A stretch of 49,020 nucleotides of DNA, taken from NCBI GenBank assembly GCA_013002405.1, contig JABDKA010000198.1, positions 1-49,020 on the forward strand. The letters are read 5' to 3'. The position numbers and the translations under genes were made by a program. Positions 28,995-38,615 of this stretch are shown in pieces. This DNA comes from Sulfitobacter sp. GTDB lineage: Bacteria; Pseudomonadota; Alphaproteobacteria; Rhodobacterales; Rhodobacteraceae. The notes beneath the pieces were generated by a model. The model ran no database searches. It was given only the letters and a program-made list of their open reading frames with translations, and had not been told where the DNA came from. Each line of letters begins with the position of its first letter. Position 1 is the stretch's first letter.

Positions 28995-30187
28995 CAGAGG
29001 TTTTCAAGGGCAGTTTCACGCAGCAAGAGCCCATTCCGGAAGAGGGGATTGAGGCCGCCGTCAGGGTCATGCGGCACGGACGCCTGCACCGCTACAACAC
29101 CGCCCCCGGTGAGATCGCTGAGACCGTCCTCCTGGAAGAGGAATTTGCCGCCATGGTGGGTGCAAAGTACTGCCTCGCGGTGGCTTCGGGCGGATATGCC
29201 ATGGCCACGGCGCTTCGGGCGCTCGGGGTGACGCCAGGCACCCCGGTCCTGACCAATGCCTTTACCCTTGCCCCGGTGCCGGGGGCCATCGCCGCGGTGG
29301 GCGGCGTTCCCGTCTTCGTCGGCGTCACCGAAGACCTGACAATTGATCTGAAGGATCTTGAGGCCAAGGCGGGACGCGCTTCTGTTCTGCTTCTCAGCCA
29401 CATGCGCGGCCATCTGGCGGATATTGAACGGCTCTTGTCGATCTGTGATCGCGCCGGAATCACCGTGGTCGAGGATTGCGCCCATACAATGGGGGCCGCC
29501 TGGAAGGGTGTGCCTTCAGGCCGGAGCGGCAAGGTCGGCTGCTATTCCTGCCAGACCTACAAACACGTCAATTCCGGTGAGGGCGGCTTCCTGATCACCG
29601 ACGATGCCGAGATTGCGGCTCGGGCCATCATGCTTTCGGGATCTTACATGATGTACGAACGCCACCGGGCCGGTCCGCCGAAAGAAGTATTTGACCTTAT
29701 CAAGTACGAAACACCGAATATTTCGGGCCGCATGGACAACCTGAGGGCCGCGATACTGAGACCACAACTCAGGGCACTGCCCCAGCAGCGAACCAGGTGG
29801 AACCAACGCTATTTCGAAATTGAGCGGGGTTTGCGGGACACACCCGGACTGACTGTGATTGAGCGTCCCGAGGAGGAGACCTTTGTCGGGTCCTCCATCC
29901 AGTTCTTGTTGAAGGATTGGCCCGGAAAGGCCATCGAAGAGGTCATGGCGCGCGCTGCATTGCGGGGTATTGAGCTGAAGTGGTTCGGCGCGGCAGAACC
30001 GACAGGTTTTACCAGCCGCTACGATTCCTGGCGCTATGCACCTTCAGAGCCGATGCCAAGCTCCGATGCCATTCTTGCGGGGATTGTCGACATGCGGGTT
30101 CCGCTGACCTTTTCGCTGGAAGACTGCGCCCTGATCGCGCGGATTATACGGGCTGAGGTCAGTGCGGTGCATCAGGCGGCAGCATAG
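28991..30187 (+). CDS. DegT/DnrJ/EryC1/StrS family PLP-dependent aminotransferase
   Basis: Sugar-aminotransferase family protein, 398 residues, starting at a GTG that overlaps the gph stop by 4 bp. The PLP site is visible: VEDCAHTMGA (160-169), with Asp162 contacting the cofactor, and the Schiff-base Lys191 in QTYKHVNSGEGGF. The N-terminal part GGYAMATALRALGV resembles the phosphate-binding loop region. No nucleotide-sugar gene is nearby, so the acceptor substrate, probably a keto sugar for a surface glycan, is unknown. A terminator follows six bases after the stop. Confidence 0.85.
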   Translation: MTEVFKGSFTQQEPIPEEGIEAAVRVMRHGRLHRYNTAPGEIAETVLLEEEFAAMVGAKYCLAVASGGYAMATALRALGVTPGTPVLTNAFTLAPVPGAIAAVGGVPVFVGVTEDLTIDLKDLEAKAGRASVLLLSHMRGHLADIERLLSICDRAGITVVEDCAHTMGAAWKGVPSGRSGKVGCYSCQTYKHVNSGEGGFLITDDAEIAARAIMLSGSYMMYERHRAGPPKEVFDLIKYETPNISGRMDNLRAAILRPQLRALPQQRTRWNQRYFEIERGLRDTPGLTVIERPEEETFVGSSIQFLLKDWPGKAIEEVMARAALRGIELKWFGAAEPTGFTSRYDSWRYAPSEPMPSSDAILAGIVDMRVPLTFSLEDCALIARIIRAEVSAVHQAAA

Positions 30188-30192
30188 ATAGA

Positions 30193-30223
30193 GGCCGCGC
30201 CAGTCAGCAACGGCGCGGCCTTT
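30193..30223 (+). terminator. Rho-independent terminator after the DegT gene
   Basis: Perfect 9-bp stem GGCCGCGCC/GGCGCGGCC (30193-30201 with 30212-30220) followed by TTT. Confidence 0.75.
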
Positions 30224-30244
30224 GTTGACGTCATTAGGGTTGGA

Positions 30245-30721
30245 TCAGAAAATGACTGTGTCGTGATCGCCCACGTCCGGCACACTACCAGTCGTGTTTG
30301 CCTTGGCCACTTCGTACAGGAACTTCAGGCTCCCGCCCGTGATCCAGACCTCGGCTTTGCTCAGTTCGAACTTCATCAGGGCGATGTCATCGTCCTGACG
30401 GCCATCCTCGAACCAGGCAGCCGCGAAGCTGTTCCAGATACGGTCCAGCTGCTTGAGATCCTTTTCCTGCGACAGGCGTCCGTCGATGCGCGCGTAAAGC
30501 TGTTCGTCCTTGGAGGAGACGATGTATTGCCCTGCAACACCCTTGGCGGTTGCCTGGGCCAGATCGGTGTGCTTGTTGGTGATGAACCACAGGACCGAAC
30601 CGTCGTTTTCTTCGTCGATATGGTGGCTCATGGGGACAGCGGGGGCGCCATCCGCGCTCAGCATGCCAGCCCGGGTGTCTTTCAGGCGGTCCCAGAAGTC
30701 TGCTTTGATGTCCTTGGTCAT
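30245..30721 (-). CDS. General stress protein 26-like FMN-binding split-barrel protein
   Basis: Pyridoxamine 5'-phosphate oxidase-like protein of the general stress (PF16242-type) group, 158 residues. The order of strands fits: a short N-terminal helix MTKDIKADFWDRL, PMSHHIDEENDGSVLWFITN (about 30-49), then an E/D-rich barrel half and the conserved late segment AAWFEDGRQDDDIALMKFE. Members bind flavin or F420, and most lack a known reaction. It is a single gene, divergent from the ivd operon and sharing a 139-bp promoter region with it. Confidence 0.82.
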   Translation of the reverse strand: MTKDIKADFWDRLKDTRAGMLSADGAPAVPMSHHIDEENDGSVLWFITNKHTDLAQATAKGVAGQYIVSSKDEQLYARIDGRLSQEKDLKQLDRIWNSFAAAWFEDGRQDDDIALMKFELSKAEVWITGGSLKFLYEVAKANTTGSVPDVGDHDTVIF

Positions 30722-30800
30722 CGTGTACTCTCTCTCCTAGTTAAATCAGTTGGCGGTTCAACGAGGGGGCTGCCGGGATTGTTCCAAAGGCAAGCCACGC

Positions 30801-30829
30801 TTGACCGGATTGCCGGAGCACAGTAAGTA
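30801..30829 (+). promoter_or_regulatory. Candidate sigma-70 promoter of the ivd-mcc (leucine) operon
   Basis: TTGACC (30801-30806), 17-bp spacer, TAAGTA (30824-30829), 31 bp upstream of the ivd ATG. Spacing is ideal, and the -35 matches the alphaproteobacterial TTGAC preference. Confidence 0.5.
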
Positions 30830-30830
30830 A

Positions 30831-30844
30831 TGAACAAGCGTTCA
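30831..30844. promoter_or_regulatory. Perfect palindrome TGAAC-N4-GTTCA over the ivd transcription start
   Basis: TGAACAAGCGTTCA starts one base after the -10 box of the candidate promoter, the classical position for a repressor operator. The half-site spacing resembles TetR-type operators of acyl-CoA-responsive regulators. No regulator gene (LiuR or TetR-type) is found in the operon. Confidence 0.5.
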
Positions 30845-30860
30845 ATAACGGGAGAGAGCC

Positions 30861-32024
30861 ATGTTCACCGCCAGCATGAAATTCGATCTGGGTGAAGACG
30901 TCGAAGCCATGCGCGAGATGGTGCACCGTTGGGCGCAGGAACGGCTGAAGCCGATGGCCGCCGCGATCGACAGCGAAAATGACATGCCCCGCGCCCTCTG
31001 GACCGAAATGGGGGAGCTGGGCCTGCTTGGCATGACCGTCGAGGAAGAGTTCGGCGGCTCTGGCATGGGCTATGTGGCCCACACTGTCGCGGTCGAAGAG
31101 ATTGCCCGCGCTTCCGCTTCCGTCTCGCTTTCCTACGGGGCCCATTCGAACCTCTGTGTCAACCAGATCAAGCTGAACGGCACGGCCGAACAGAAGGAGA
31201 AATACCTTCCCAAGCTTTGTTCTGGCGAACATGTGGGCGCGCTGGCCATGTCGGAGCCTTCGGCGGGCAGCGACGTGGTTTCGATGAAGCTGCGGGCGGA
31301 AAAGCGCAACGATCACTACCGTTTGAACGGCAACAAGTATTGGATCACCAACGGGCCGGATGCCGACACGCTGGTGGTCTATGCCAAGACAGATCCCGAT
31401 GCCGGGTCCAAAGGCATCACGGCCTTCCTGATCGAGAAGTCGATGAAGGGCTTCTCGACCTCCCCCCATTTCGACAAGCTCGGCATGCGTGGGTCGAACA
31501 CCGCCGAACTGGTTTTTGAAGATGTCGAAGTGCCTTTCGAAAATGTCCTTGGCGAAGAGGGGCGCGGTGTGGCGGTACTCATGTCAGGACTGGATTACGA
31601 ACGGGTCGTTCTGTCCGGCGTGAACATCGGGATCATGGCCGGATGTCTGGATGAAGTCATGCCCTACATGGCCGAGCGCAAGCAGTTCGGTCAGCCGATC
31701 GGAACCTTTCAGCTGATGCAAGGCAAGCTCGCGGACATGTACACCTCGCTCAATTCCGCGCGGGCCTACGCCTACGAAGTGGCCAAGGCCTGTGACCGGG
31801 GTGATGTGACGCGGGCTGATGCAGCGGCCTGCGTCCTCTATGCCAGCGAAGAGGGAATGAAGGTCGCCCATCAGGCGGTCCAGGCGATGGGTGGCGCGGG
31901 CTATTTAAATGATAACCCGGTGGGCCGAATGTTCCGCGACGCCAAACTGATGGAGATCGGGGCGGGCACTTCGGAAATCCGGCGCATGCTGGTGGGCCGC
32001 GAAATGATGGCGGCGATGGCCTGA
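30861..32024 (+). CDS. ivd: Isovaleryl-CoA dehydrogenase
   Basis: FAD-dependent acyl-CoA dehydrogenase that oxidises isovaleryl-CoA to 3-methylcrotonyl-CoA in leucine breakdown, passing electrons to ETF. The 387-residue length is usual. Signatures: [20 protein letters not shown] (about 128-147) and the C-terminal [20 protein letters not shown]. The glutamate in [16 protein letters not shown] corresponds to the IVD-type catalytic base, which other acyl-CoA dehydrogenases place elsewhere. A GGGAGAGA site precedes the ATG. The presence of mccA, mccB and HMG-CoA lyase downstream confirms the assignment. Confidence 0.94.
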   Translation: MFTASMKFDLGEDVEAMREMVHRWAQERLKPMAAAIDSENDMPRALWTEMGELGLLGMTVEEEFGGSGMGYVAHTVAVEEIARASASVSLSYGAHSNLCVNQIKLNGTAEQKEKYLPKLCSGEHVGALAMSEPSAGSDVVSMKLRAEKRNDHYRLNGNKYWITNGPDADTLVVYAKTDPDAGSKGITAFLIEKSMKGFSTSPHFDKLGMRGSNTAELVFEDVEVPFENVLGEEGRGVAVLMSGLDYERVVLSGVNIGIMAGCLDEVMPYMAERKQFGQPIGTFQLMQGKLADMYTSLNSARAYAYEVAKACDRGDVTRADAAACVLYASEEGMKVAHQAVQAMGGAGYLNDNPVGRMFRDAKLMEIGAGTSEIRRMLVGREMMAAMA

Positions 32025-32028
32025 GCCC

Positions 32029-32352
32029 GTGCCGCGCTGGCTTTGGTGGACGCCGCTCGCGCTGCTGGTCCTGGGCTTTGCGCTGGTCGGTCTGCGCTAT
32101 GGCTGGATCGCGGCCACGATAACGGAGACGGATGTGATCAACCGCTACGCAGCACGCTACATCAAGGAGCGCGGAGGCGATGCCGCCTTGGCCGACTGCG
32201 TCGCCTATCCGGGGCAGGCGGGCAGCGGTATCTGGCTGGTGGTTCGGTGCACCCCGGACGCAGGAGAGCCTGCAACATACCGGGTGAATCGCCTTGGCGG
32301 ACTGGAACAAGGGGCTGCCAGGCCGCCCGCGCCGCAGGAGCCGCAGACATGA
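32029..32352 (+). CDS. Small membrane-anchored protein of unknown function in the leucine operon
   Basis: Unrecognised 107-residue protein. The start is a GTG 4 bp after ivd. An N-terminal membrane helix (about residues 5-24, LWWTPLALLVLGFALVGLR) is followed by a probable periplasmic domain with two cysteines (VADC-type at about 57 and VVRC at about 74) that could pair, and a Pro/Gln-rich tail. It overlaps the synthetase gene by ATGA, so it is coupled on both sides and likely real. Confidence 0.65.
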   Translation: MPRWLWWTPLALLVLGFALVGLRYGWIAATITETDVINRYAARYIKERGGDAALADCVAYPGQAGSGIWLVVRCTPDAGEPATYRVNRLGGLEQGAARPPAPQEPQT

Positions 32353-33872
32353 GGTTGCCGGGGCTGAACGCACAGGGGAATTGGGATATCCCAGCACGCC
32401 TCAATATGGCGGCGCAATGCCTCGCGCACCCCGGGAAACAGGTGGCTATCATCGACCTGAGCGCCGGAGCGCCGCGGGAGCTGACCTACGCTGAGTTGAC
32501 CGAGATGACCGATGGTCTGGCCCGCGCGCTGCTGCGCCGGGTTCAGCCGGGAGACCGGGTTGGCGTCCTGCTTAGCCAGAGCCCCTGGTGTGCCGCCGCC
32601 CATCTGGCGATCTGGAAGATCGGCGCGATTTCGGTGCCCCTGTTCAAGCTCTTCAAGCGGGATGCGCTTTCATCACGGGTCAAGGACGCAGGCTGTGAGG
32701 TGGTTCTGACGGATTTTGAGGGGCAAGAAGCGCTCGGTGATCTGGCGGAACCCTGGATTGCGGACAGGCTAGGGATTGACGGTGGCGACGTTACCTTTGC
32801 TGACACCGGTCCCGAGGTTCCGGCGGTCCTGATCTACACTTCCGGTACAACGGGCGCGCCGAAGGGCGCACTCCACGGTCACCGGGTTCTGACTGGCCAC
32901 CTGCCCGGTGTAGCGATGAGTCATGACCTTCTGGGCCAGCCGGGCGACTGCCTCTGGACCCCTGCCGACTGGGCCTGGATCGGCGGGCTTTTCGACGTGC
33001 TCGTGCCGGGTCTGGCGCTGGGCGTACCCGTGGTGGCCGCGCGGATGCCCAAGTTCACGCCGGAGCGTTGCGCGCAGATCGTGGCGGAAGGCGGCGTGCG
33101 CAACATCTTCTTCCCGCCGACGGCCCTGCGGATGCTCAAGGCCGCCGACACAGCGCTGCCCGGTCTGCGCTCTGTTGCAAGCGGGGGGGAGCCGCTGGGG
33201 GCAGAGATGCTGGCCTGGGGGCGCAAGGCCTTCGGCCTTGAGATCAATGAATTCTACGGCCAGACGGAGTGCAACATGGTGGCCTCCTCCTGCGGTGCGC
33301 GATTCGCCGCGCGACCCGGCTGCATCGGTAAGGCCGTGCCGGGGCACGATGTCGCCGTGATCGACGCAGATGGAAAGCCCACGAAGGGGGAAGGTGACCT
33401 GGCCGTGCGGCGTGGATCGGCCTCCATGATGCTGGAATACTGGCAGCGGCCCGAGGCCACGGCAGAGAAGTTTCGCGGCGATTGGCTGGTGACCGGCGAC
33501 CGCGGCATCTGTGAGGGCGAATTTCTGCGCTTCGTGGGACGCGAGGATGATGTCATCACGTCCGCGGGCTACCGGATCGGACCGGCGGAAATCGAGGATT
33601 GTCTGCTCACTCACGAGGCTGTTGCGACCTGTGGCGTGGTGGGCAAGCCAGACGCGCTCCGCACGGAGATCGTGAAGGCCTACGTGGTCCTCAAGGAAGG
33701 AGTCCCCGCGCGTGCTGAAGATCTTCAAGCATGGGTTCAGGAGCGGCTTGCAAGCTACTCTTACCCAAGGGAAATCGAATTTCTGGATGCCTTGCCCATG
33801 ACCGTAACCGGCAAGGTCATCCGCAAGGAACTGAAAGCCCGTGCGCGGCGGCAAGTAGAGGAACAACCATGA
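32349..33872 (+). CDS. AMP-dependent acyl-CoA synthetase (medium-chain or acetoacetyl-CoA synthetase-like)
   Basis: ANL-superfamily ligase that activates a carboxylic acid to its CoA ester through an acyl-AMP, 507 residues from the ATG at 32349. Motifs: P-loop [17 protein letters not shown] (about 163-179), [11 protein letters not shown] (about 302-312), adenine-binding VTGDRG, hinge [22 protein letters not shown], and the terminal catalytic Lys in [12 protein letters not shown]. The frame starts much earlier but that part overlaps other genes. In the liu pathway it may activate acetoacetate or a branched short-chain acid; the substrate is inferred from context only. Confidence 0.87.
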   Translation: MRLPGLNAQGNWDIPARLNMAAQCLAHPGKQVAIIDLSAGAPRELTYAELTEMTDGLARALLRRVQPGDRVGVLLSQSPWCAAAHLAIWKIGAISVPLFKLFKRDALSSRVKDAGCEVVLTDFEGQEALGDLAEPWIADRLGIDGGDVTFADTGPEVPAVLIYTSGTTGAPKGALHGHRVLTGHLPGVAMSHDLLGQPGDCLWTPADWAWIGGLFDVLVPGLALGVPVVAARMPKFTPERCAQIVAEGGVRNIFFPPTALRMLKAADTALPGLRSVASGGEPLGAEMLAWGRKAFGLEINEFYGQTECNMVASSCGARFAARPGCIGKAVPGHDVAVIDADGKPTKGEGDLAVRRGSASMMLEYWQRPEATAEKFRGDWLVTGDRGICEGEFLRFVGREDDVITSAGYRIGPAEIEDCLLTHEAVATCGVVGKPDALRTEIVKAYVVLKEGVPARAEDLQAWVQERLASYSYPREIEFLDALPMTVTGKVIRKELKARARRQVEEQP

Positions 33873-35473
33873 AACTGACATCCCAGGCGATGCCGACCTC
33901 CGAAGGCTTCAAAGCCAATGAGACGGCCCATTTGCAGGCTCTTTCTCTGGTAAGGGAAGCGGCGGAGGCAGCCGCCCTTGGCGGAGGTGAGAGGTCCCGC
34001 GCGCGGCACGAAAGCCGGGGCAAAATGCTGCCACGGGCGCGGGTGGCGAACCTGCTCGATCCGGGCTCGCCTTTTCTGGAAGTAGGGGCCACCGCGGCCC
34101 ATGGTCTCTACGAGGGTGCTGCCCCCTGCGCCGGTGTGATCGCGGGGATCGGCCGGGTTCAGGGGCAGGAGGTCATGGTGGTCTGCAACGACGCCACCGT
34201 GAAGGGTGGCACCTACTACCCCATGACGGTCAAGAAACACCTCCGCGCGCAAGAGATCGCCGAGGCAAACCATCTGCCCTGCGTCTATCTGGTCGATTCA
34301 GGCGGTGCCAACCTGCCCAATCAGGATGAGGTCTTCCCGGACCGGGACCATTTCGGCGCGATTTTCTACAACCAGGCCCGGATGAGCGCCAAGGGCATTC
34401 CCCAGATTGCGGTGGTGATGGGCTCCTGCACCGCAGGCGGGGCCTACGTGCCCGCCATGTCGGATGTAACGATCATCGTGAAGGACCAGGGGACGATCTT
34501 CCTTGCCGGACCGCCGTTGGTCAAGGCGGCGACGGGTGAGGTGGTGAGCGCGGAAGACCTTGGCGGCGGCGATGTCCATACGCGTCTGTCGGGCGTGGCG
34601 GACTACCTGGCTGAAGATGACACCCACGCGCTCGCACTCGCGCGGCGGGCGCTGGCGCAGCTAAACCGGACCCGGCCCGCGACGGTCCAGTGGGAAAGCC
34701 CCGAAGAGCCTGCCTATGACCCCGGTGAGATGCTGGGCATTGTCCCTGCCGATCTGCGCACGCCCTACGACATCCGCGAAGTGATCGCGCGGCTCGTGGA
34801 TGGCTCGCGCTTTGATGAGTTCAAGGCCCGTTTCGGGGAAACACTTGTCTGCGGATTCGCCCATCTCAAGGGCTGTCCCATAGGGATCATCGCCAACAAT
34901 GGTGTCCTTTTCTCCGAGGCCGCCCAGAAGGGCGCGCACTTCGTTGAACTCTGTTCACAGCGCAAGATACCGCTGGTTTTTCTGCAGAATATCACAGGCT
35001 TCATGGTCGGCCGGAAGTACGAGAACGAGGGCATCGCCCGCCACGGGGCCAAGATGGTGACGGCTGTCGCCACCACTTCGGTGCCAAAGATCACAATGCT
35101 GGTCGGCGGCTCCTTCGGGGCGGGGAATTATGGCATGGCGGGCCGCGCCTACCGGCCCCGCTTTCTCTGGACCTGGCCCAACAGTCGGATCTCGGTCATG
35201 GGGGGTGCCCAGGCGGCGGGCGTTCTGGCCACCGTCAAACGCGACGCGATGGAGCGGGCGGGGGAGGCATGGTCCGCCGAGGAGGAGGCGGCCTTCAAGC
35301 AGCCTACCATCGATATGTTCGAGGAGCAGAGCCACCCGCTTTATGCCAGTGCACGGCTTTGGGACGACGGGATCATCGATCCGCGCAAATCGCGGGATGT
35401 TCTCTTCCTCAGCCTGTCGGCCTCACTCAACGCGCCGATCGAAGAGACGCGCTTTGGTCTGTTCCGGATGTAA
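33869..35473 (+). CDS. mccB: 3-methylcrotonyl-CoA carboxylase, carboxyltransferase (beta) subunit
   Basis: Transfers the carboxyl group from biotin to 3-methylcrotonyl-CoA, giving 3-methylglutaconyl-CoA. The 534 residues from the ATG at 33869 (ATGA overlap with the synthetase) match MccB length. The N-terminal carboxyltransferase half has [20 protein letters not shown], then [20 protein letters not shown]. The C-terminal half shows [19 protein letters not shown] and [19 protein letters not shown]. Placement between ivd and the biotin subunit favours MCC over the related propionyl- or geranyl-CoA carboxylases. Confidence 0.92.
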   Translation: MKLTSQAMPTSEGFKANETAHLQALSLVREAAEAAALGGGERSRARHESRGKMLPRARVANLLDPGSPFLEVGATAAHGLYEGAAPCAGVIAGIGRVQGQEVMVVCNDATVKGGTYYPMTVKKHLRAQEIAEANHLPCVYLVDSGGANLPNQDEVFPDRDHFGAIFYNQARMSAKGIPQIAVVMGSCTAGGAYVPAMSDVTIIVKDQGTIFLAGPPLVKAATGEVVSAEDLGGGDVHTRLSGVADYLAEDDTHALALARRALAQLNRTRPATVQWESPEEPAYDPGEMLGIVPADLRTPYDIREVIARLVDGSRFDEFKARFGETLVCGFAHLKGCPIGIIANNGVLFSEAAQKGAHFVELCSQRKIPLVFLQNITGFMVGRKYENEGIARHGAKMVTAVATTSVPKITMLVGGSFGAGNYGMAGRAYRPRFLWTWPNSRISVMGGAQAAGVLATVKRDAMERAGEAWSAEEEAAFKQPTIDMFEEQSHPLYASARLWDDGIIDPRKSRDVLFLSLSASLNAPIEETRFGLFRM

Positions 35474-35478
35474 TTCAG

Positions 35479-35889
35479 ATGACCGAAGCGGAAGCCCTTG
35501 CACGTTACCCCGGCGCCGTCAGTTTTCGCTACGGCGACAGTGCGACCCTCAATGCCGAGATCCTGGCGCTGGTGCGCGCGGGCCGCAAGACGGTGACCTG
35601 CGATGCGGTGGCCGGATTTGAGGCGCGGGGTGAGCCAAGGCCGGAGCCGGGGCGAATCGACATCGCGCTGGACTGGGTCGGAAAGCCTGCGCTGGCGGTG
35701 CGGACGGTGACGGTGGATCTGATCCCCTTCGACGCCATGCCCGAAGCGCTTATCGCCCCGCAGGGTGAATTTCTTGACTTGGACGACTGGCGGGCGGGGT
35801 ACGAAGCATATCTGCGCCGCGCAGGGCTCTTCGCGCCCGACGTGGAGATGCTGGTCGAGACATTCGAAGTGGTCGAGGATTTCGGCTGA
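35479..35889 (+). CDS. ASCH domain protein
   Basis: Probable member of the ASCH (PUA-like, RNA-binding fold) family, 136 residues from the ATG at 35479, which lies 5 bp after mccB. Features fitting the family are FRYGDSATLNAEILALVRAG near residues 15-34, a KTVTC strand, and the glycine-rich EPRPEPGRIDIALDW. Its role inside a leucine-catabolic operon is not obvious; ASCH proteins have been proposed to bind RNA or act as small hydrolases. It is followed by an 89-bp gap with a repeat. Confidence 0.7.
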   Translation: MTEAEALARYPGAVSFRYGDSATLNAEILALVRAGRKTVTCDAVAGFEARGEPRPEPGRIDIALDWVGKPALAVRTVTVDLIPFDAMPEALIAPQGEFLDLDDWRAGYEAYLRRAGLFAPDVEMLVETFEVVEDFG

Positions 35890-35896
35890 TGGAAAT

Positions 35897-35962
35897 TGGG
35901 GGCTCTGCCCCAGTCGCGCCAAGGCGCGCCTCCCCCGGAGCATTTGGGGTGATAAAGAGATG
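35897..35962 (+). repeat. Intergenic hairpins and dispersed motif AGCATTT..GGTGA.AAAGAGA, copy 2
   Basis: Contains a small hairpin TGGGG-loop-CCCCA (35897-35912), a GCGCC-AA-GGCGC hairpin (about 35916-35927), a C-run, then the 24-bp motif (35939-35962) shared with 14644-14666. It lies between the ASCH gene and mccA within the operon, where it may tune expression of mccA. Confidence 0.45.
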
Positions 35963-35978
35963 AGAAGGGAAGGCGTCG

Positions 35979-37925
35979 ATGTTTGATACGATACTGATCG
36001 CGAACCGGGGCGAGATCGCTTGCCGGGTGATGGAGACGGCGCAGGCCATGGGCGTGCGCTGTGTCGCCGTCTATTCCGACGCGGATGCGGGGGCCAAGCA
36101 TGTGGCGATGGCCGATCTTGCGGTGCACATCGGCGGCTCGGCACCGGCGGAGAGCTATCTGAAGGGGGGTCGGATCATTGAGGCGGCGCTCAGCACAGGC
36201 GCACAGGCGATCCATCCGGGTTACGGCTTCCTGTCTGAGAACCCTGACTTCGTGGAGTCGGTTGAGGCGGCGGGGCTCACTTTCATCGGACCCTCGGCCA
36301 AGGCCATCCGCGCCATGGGTCTCAAGGATGCGGCCAAGGCGCTCATGGTGGAGGCAGGGGTTCCGGTCGTGCCGGGGTACCACGGGGCGGACCAGTCTGA
36401 CGACCTGTTGGCAACCGAGGCGGACAAGATCGGCTATCCGGTTCTCATCAAGGCCGTGGCGGGCGGCGGCGGCAAGGGGATGCGGCTGGTGGAGTCGCCG
36501 GGTGATTTCGTGGCGGCGCTCAAGTCCGCGCGCTCGGAGGCCCGGACCGCCTTCGGCAATGCGGACGTGCTGGTGGAAAAGTTCGTCACCAAGCCGCGCC
36601 ATATCGAGGTGCAGGTCTTTGGTGATGGTACCCATGCCCTCCATCTGTTCGAGCGGGACTGTTCGCTTCAGCGGCGGCACCAGAAGGTGATCGAAGAAGC
36701 ACCGGCCCCCGGCATGACCCAGGAGATGCGCGCGGCCATGGGGGCGGCGGCGGTGCGGGCGGCGGAGGCTATCGGCTACGCGGGCGCAGGCACGGTGGAG
36801 TTCATCGTCGATGGGAAAGGGGGCCTCAGCCCCGACGGGTTTTTCTTCATGGAAATGAACACGCGCCTGCAGGTGGAACATCCGGTCACCGAGGCCATTA
36901 CGGGGGTGGACCTGGTGGAATGGCAGTTGCGCGTGGCGGCGGGTGAGCCCTTGCCTGCGGCCCAGGAGGATCTGAGCATCACCGGCCACGCCTTTGAGGC
37001 GCGGCTCTACGCAGAGGATGTGCCAAAGGGCTTCCTGCCCGCTACCGGGACGCTGACCCACCTAAGATTTACCTCCCGGACTCGGGCCGACAGCGGGGTG
37101 CGGTCGGGGGACACGATCAGCCCTTTCTACGACCCGATGATCGCCAAGGTGATCGTGCATGGGCCGACGCGGGCGGTGGCCCTTGCGCGCCTGCGCGCAG
37201 CCCTTGCGGGGACAGAGGTGGCGGGGACCGTCACCAACCTCGCATTCCTCGGCGCGCTGGCGGAGCACAAAGGATTCAGCGCGGGCGATGTTGATACCGG
37301 CCTGATTGCGCGCGACATCGAAAGCCTGACCGCCATGCCAGAAGTCAAACCAAGGCAGGCGGCCCTGGCCGGGATGGCCGCGCTGGGATTGATGGAGGGG
37401 ACGCCCCTCACGGGTTTCGTGCTATGGCGCGCGCTTCGGCGACAGGTCATACTGGGCTGGGGTGATGAGGTGCACAGTCTGCAGGTCTGGGTGCTGGCCC
37501 CTGACCGGCAGCTTTGGCAGGTGGGCGAGCAGGAGGTGACCGCTGAAAGGATCGGCGGGCGCTGGCACTTGGACGATGTGCCTGCTCCGAAGGTCGCGCT
37601 GGCCGGGTCCAGGGTCACGGTCTTTGAGGACTACGGCATATCCTTCGACGTGATCGACCCGCTTGACCGCGCCGGTGGGGCGGCGGGCGACGGCAACGTG
37701 ATTGAGGCCCCCATGCCCGGCCTTGTGCGCTCTGTTGAGGCGCAGGTTGGTCAGACCGTGGCCAAGGGTGATCGTCTGGCGGTTCTGGAGGCGATGAAGA
37801 TGGAGCATTCCCTGCTGGCCGCCCGAGACGGGATCGTGGCCGAGGTGCTGGCTGCCGAAGGAGACCAGGTCGAGGCCGGGGCGGCGCTTGTCCGACTTGA
37901 AGCAGAAGAGGAGGCGGCGGCATGA
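35979..37925 (+). CDS. mccA: 3-methylcrotonyl-CoA carboxylase, biotin carboxylase/biotin carrier (alpha) subunit
   Basis: Carboxylates its own biotin using ATP and bicarbonate, then feeds MccB. The 648-residue protein contains the biotin carboxylase N-terminus FDTILIANRGEIACRVMETA, the ATP-grasp loop KAVAGGGGKGMRLV, and the conserved MNTRLQVEHPVTEAITGVDLV (about 290-310). A middle beta-barrel domain follows, and a C-terminal biotinyl domain carries EAMKMEHSL with biotin-accepting Lys607. It overlaps the following GST gene by ATGA. Confidence 0.94.
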   Translation: MFDTILIANRGEIACRVMETAQAMGVRCVAVYSDADAGAKHVAMADLAVHIGGSAPAESYLKGGRIIEAALSTGAQAIHPGYGFLSENPDFVESVEAAGLTFIGPSAKAIRAMGLKDAAKALMVEAGVPVVPGYHGADQSDDLLATEADKIGYPVLIKAVAGGGGKGMRLVESPGDFVAALKSARSEARTAFGNADVLVEKFVTKPRHIEVQVFGDGTHALHLFERDCSLQRRHQKVIEEAPAPGMTQEMRAAMGAAAVRAAEAIGYAGAGTVEFIVDGKGGLSPDGFFFMEMNTRLQVEHPVTEAITGVDLVEWQLRVAAGEPLPAAQEDLSITGHAFEARLYAEDVPKGFLPATGTLTHLRFTSRTRADSGVRSGDTISPFYDPMIAKVIVHGPTRAVALARLRAALAGTEVAGTVTNLAFLGALAEHKGFSAGDVDTGLIARDIESLTAMPEVKPRQAALAGMAALGLMEGTPLTGFVLWRALRRQVILGWGDEVHSLQVWVLAPDRQLWQVGEQEVTAERIGGRWHLDDVPAPKVALAGSRVTVFEDYGISFDVIDPLDRAGGAAGDGNVIEAPMPGLVRSVEAQVGQTVAKGDRLAVLEAMKMEHSLLAARDGIVAEVLAAEGDQVEAGAALVRLEAEEEAAA

Positions 37926-38596
37926 TCGTCCTGCACCATTGTCCCCAGACCCGGTCCATGCGCACGCTTTGGCTGCTGAACGAGTTGGATATCGACTTTC
38001 AGGTCAAGCTGCATGCCTTCGACAAGAGCCTGCGCGACCCCGAATACCTCTCCCTCTCGCCGGCGGGCCGGGTGCCCGCGCTCGAGATCGAGGGGGAGCG
38101 GATGTTCGAAACGGGGGCCATCACGGAATACCTTTGCGAGCGCTTCAGCCCGGACCGGATGGGTCGTTCAGTCGGCAGTCCGGACCGGATGGCCTGGCTG
38201 GTCTGGGTGCATTTTGCCGAAACCATCAGCCAGCATGCCGCTGCCCTTACGCAACAGCACGTGGCCCTGCGCGAGGACTGGATGCGCAGCCCAATGGTAA
38301 TGAAGCTTGAGGCGGCGCGGGTGGCCAAATGCTATGACGCCATCGAGGCGCGGCTGAGCACGCCGGTGGAAAACCGCGACTACCTTCTGACCAGTGGCTT
38401 TTCGGCGACCGATGTCTCCGTCGGGCAGGCGGTCTACATGTCACGCTTTTTTGTGAAACTCGACAACCATCCGGCCGTTGCCGACTGGTACGCGCGGATC
38501 ACAGAGCGGGAGAGCTTTGAGAAATCGCTGCCCAAGGGCGACGGCATCTATGATAAGGACTACTACGCGCCCTGGCCGATTGAGCCCAGGGCATGA
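37922..38596 (+). CDS. Glutathione S-transferase family protein
   Basis: GST-fold protein of 224 residues. The N-terminal thioredoxin-like domain includes LHHCPQTRSMRTLWLLNELD with a Ser/Arg start-of-helix active site, LSPAGRVPALEIEGERMFET with the cis-proline, and the glutathione-binding ETGAITEYLCERF. An all-helical C-terminal domain follows. ATGA overlap with mccA indicates coupled translation. A detoxifying or isomerase role for the reactive enoyl-CoA intermediates is speculative. Confidence 0.85.
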   Translation: MIVLHHCPQTRSMRTLWLLNELDIDFQVKLHAFDKSLRDPEYLSLSPAGRVPALEIEGERMFETGAITEYLCERFSPDRMGRSVGSPDRMAWLVWVHFAETISQHAAALTQQHVALREDWMRSPMVMKLEAARVAKCYDAIEARLSTPVENRDYLLTSGFSATDVSVGQAVYMSRFFVKLDNHPAVADWYARITERESFEKSLPKGDGIYDKDYYAPWPIEPRA

Positions 38597-38615
38597 CCGG
38601 CAGCAGGGGGGCGGT

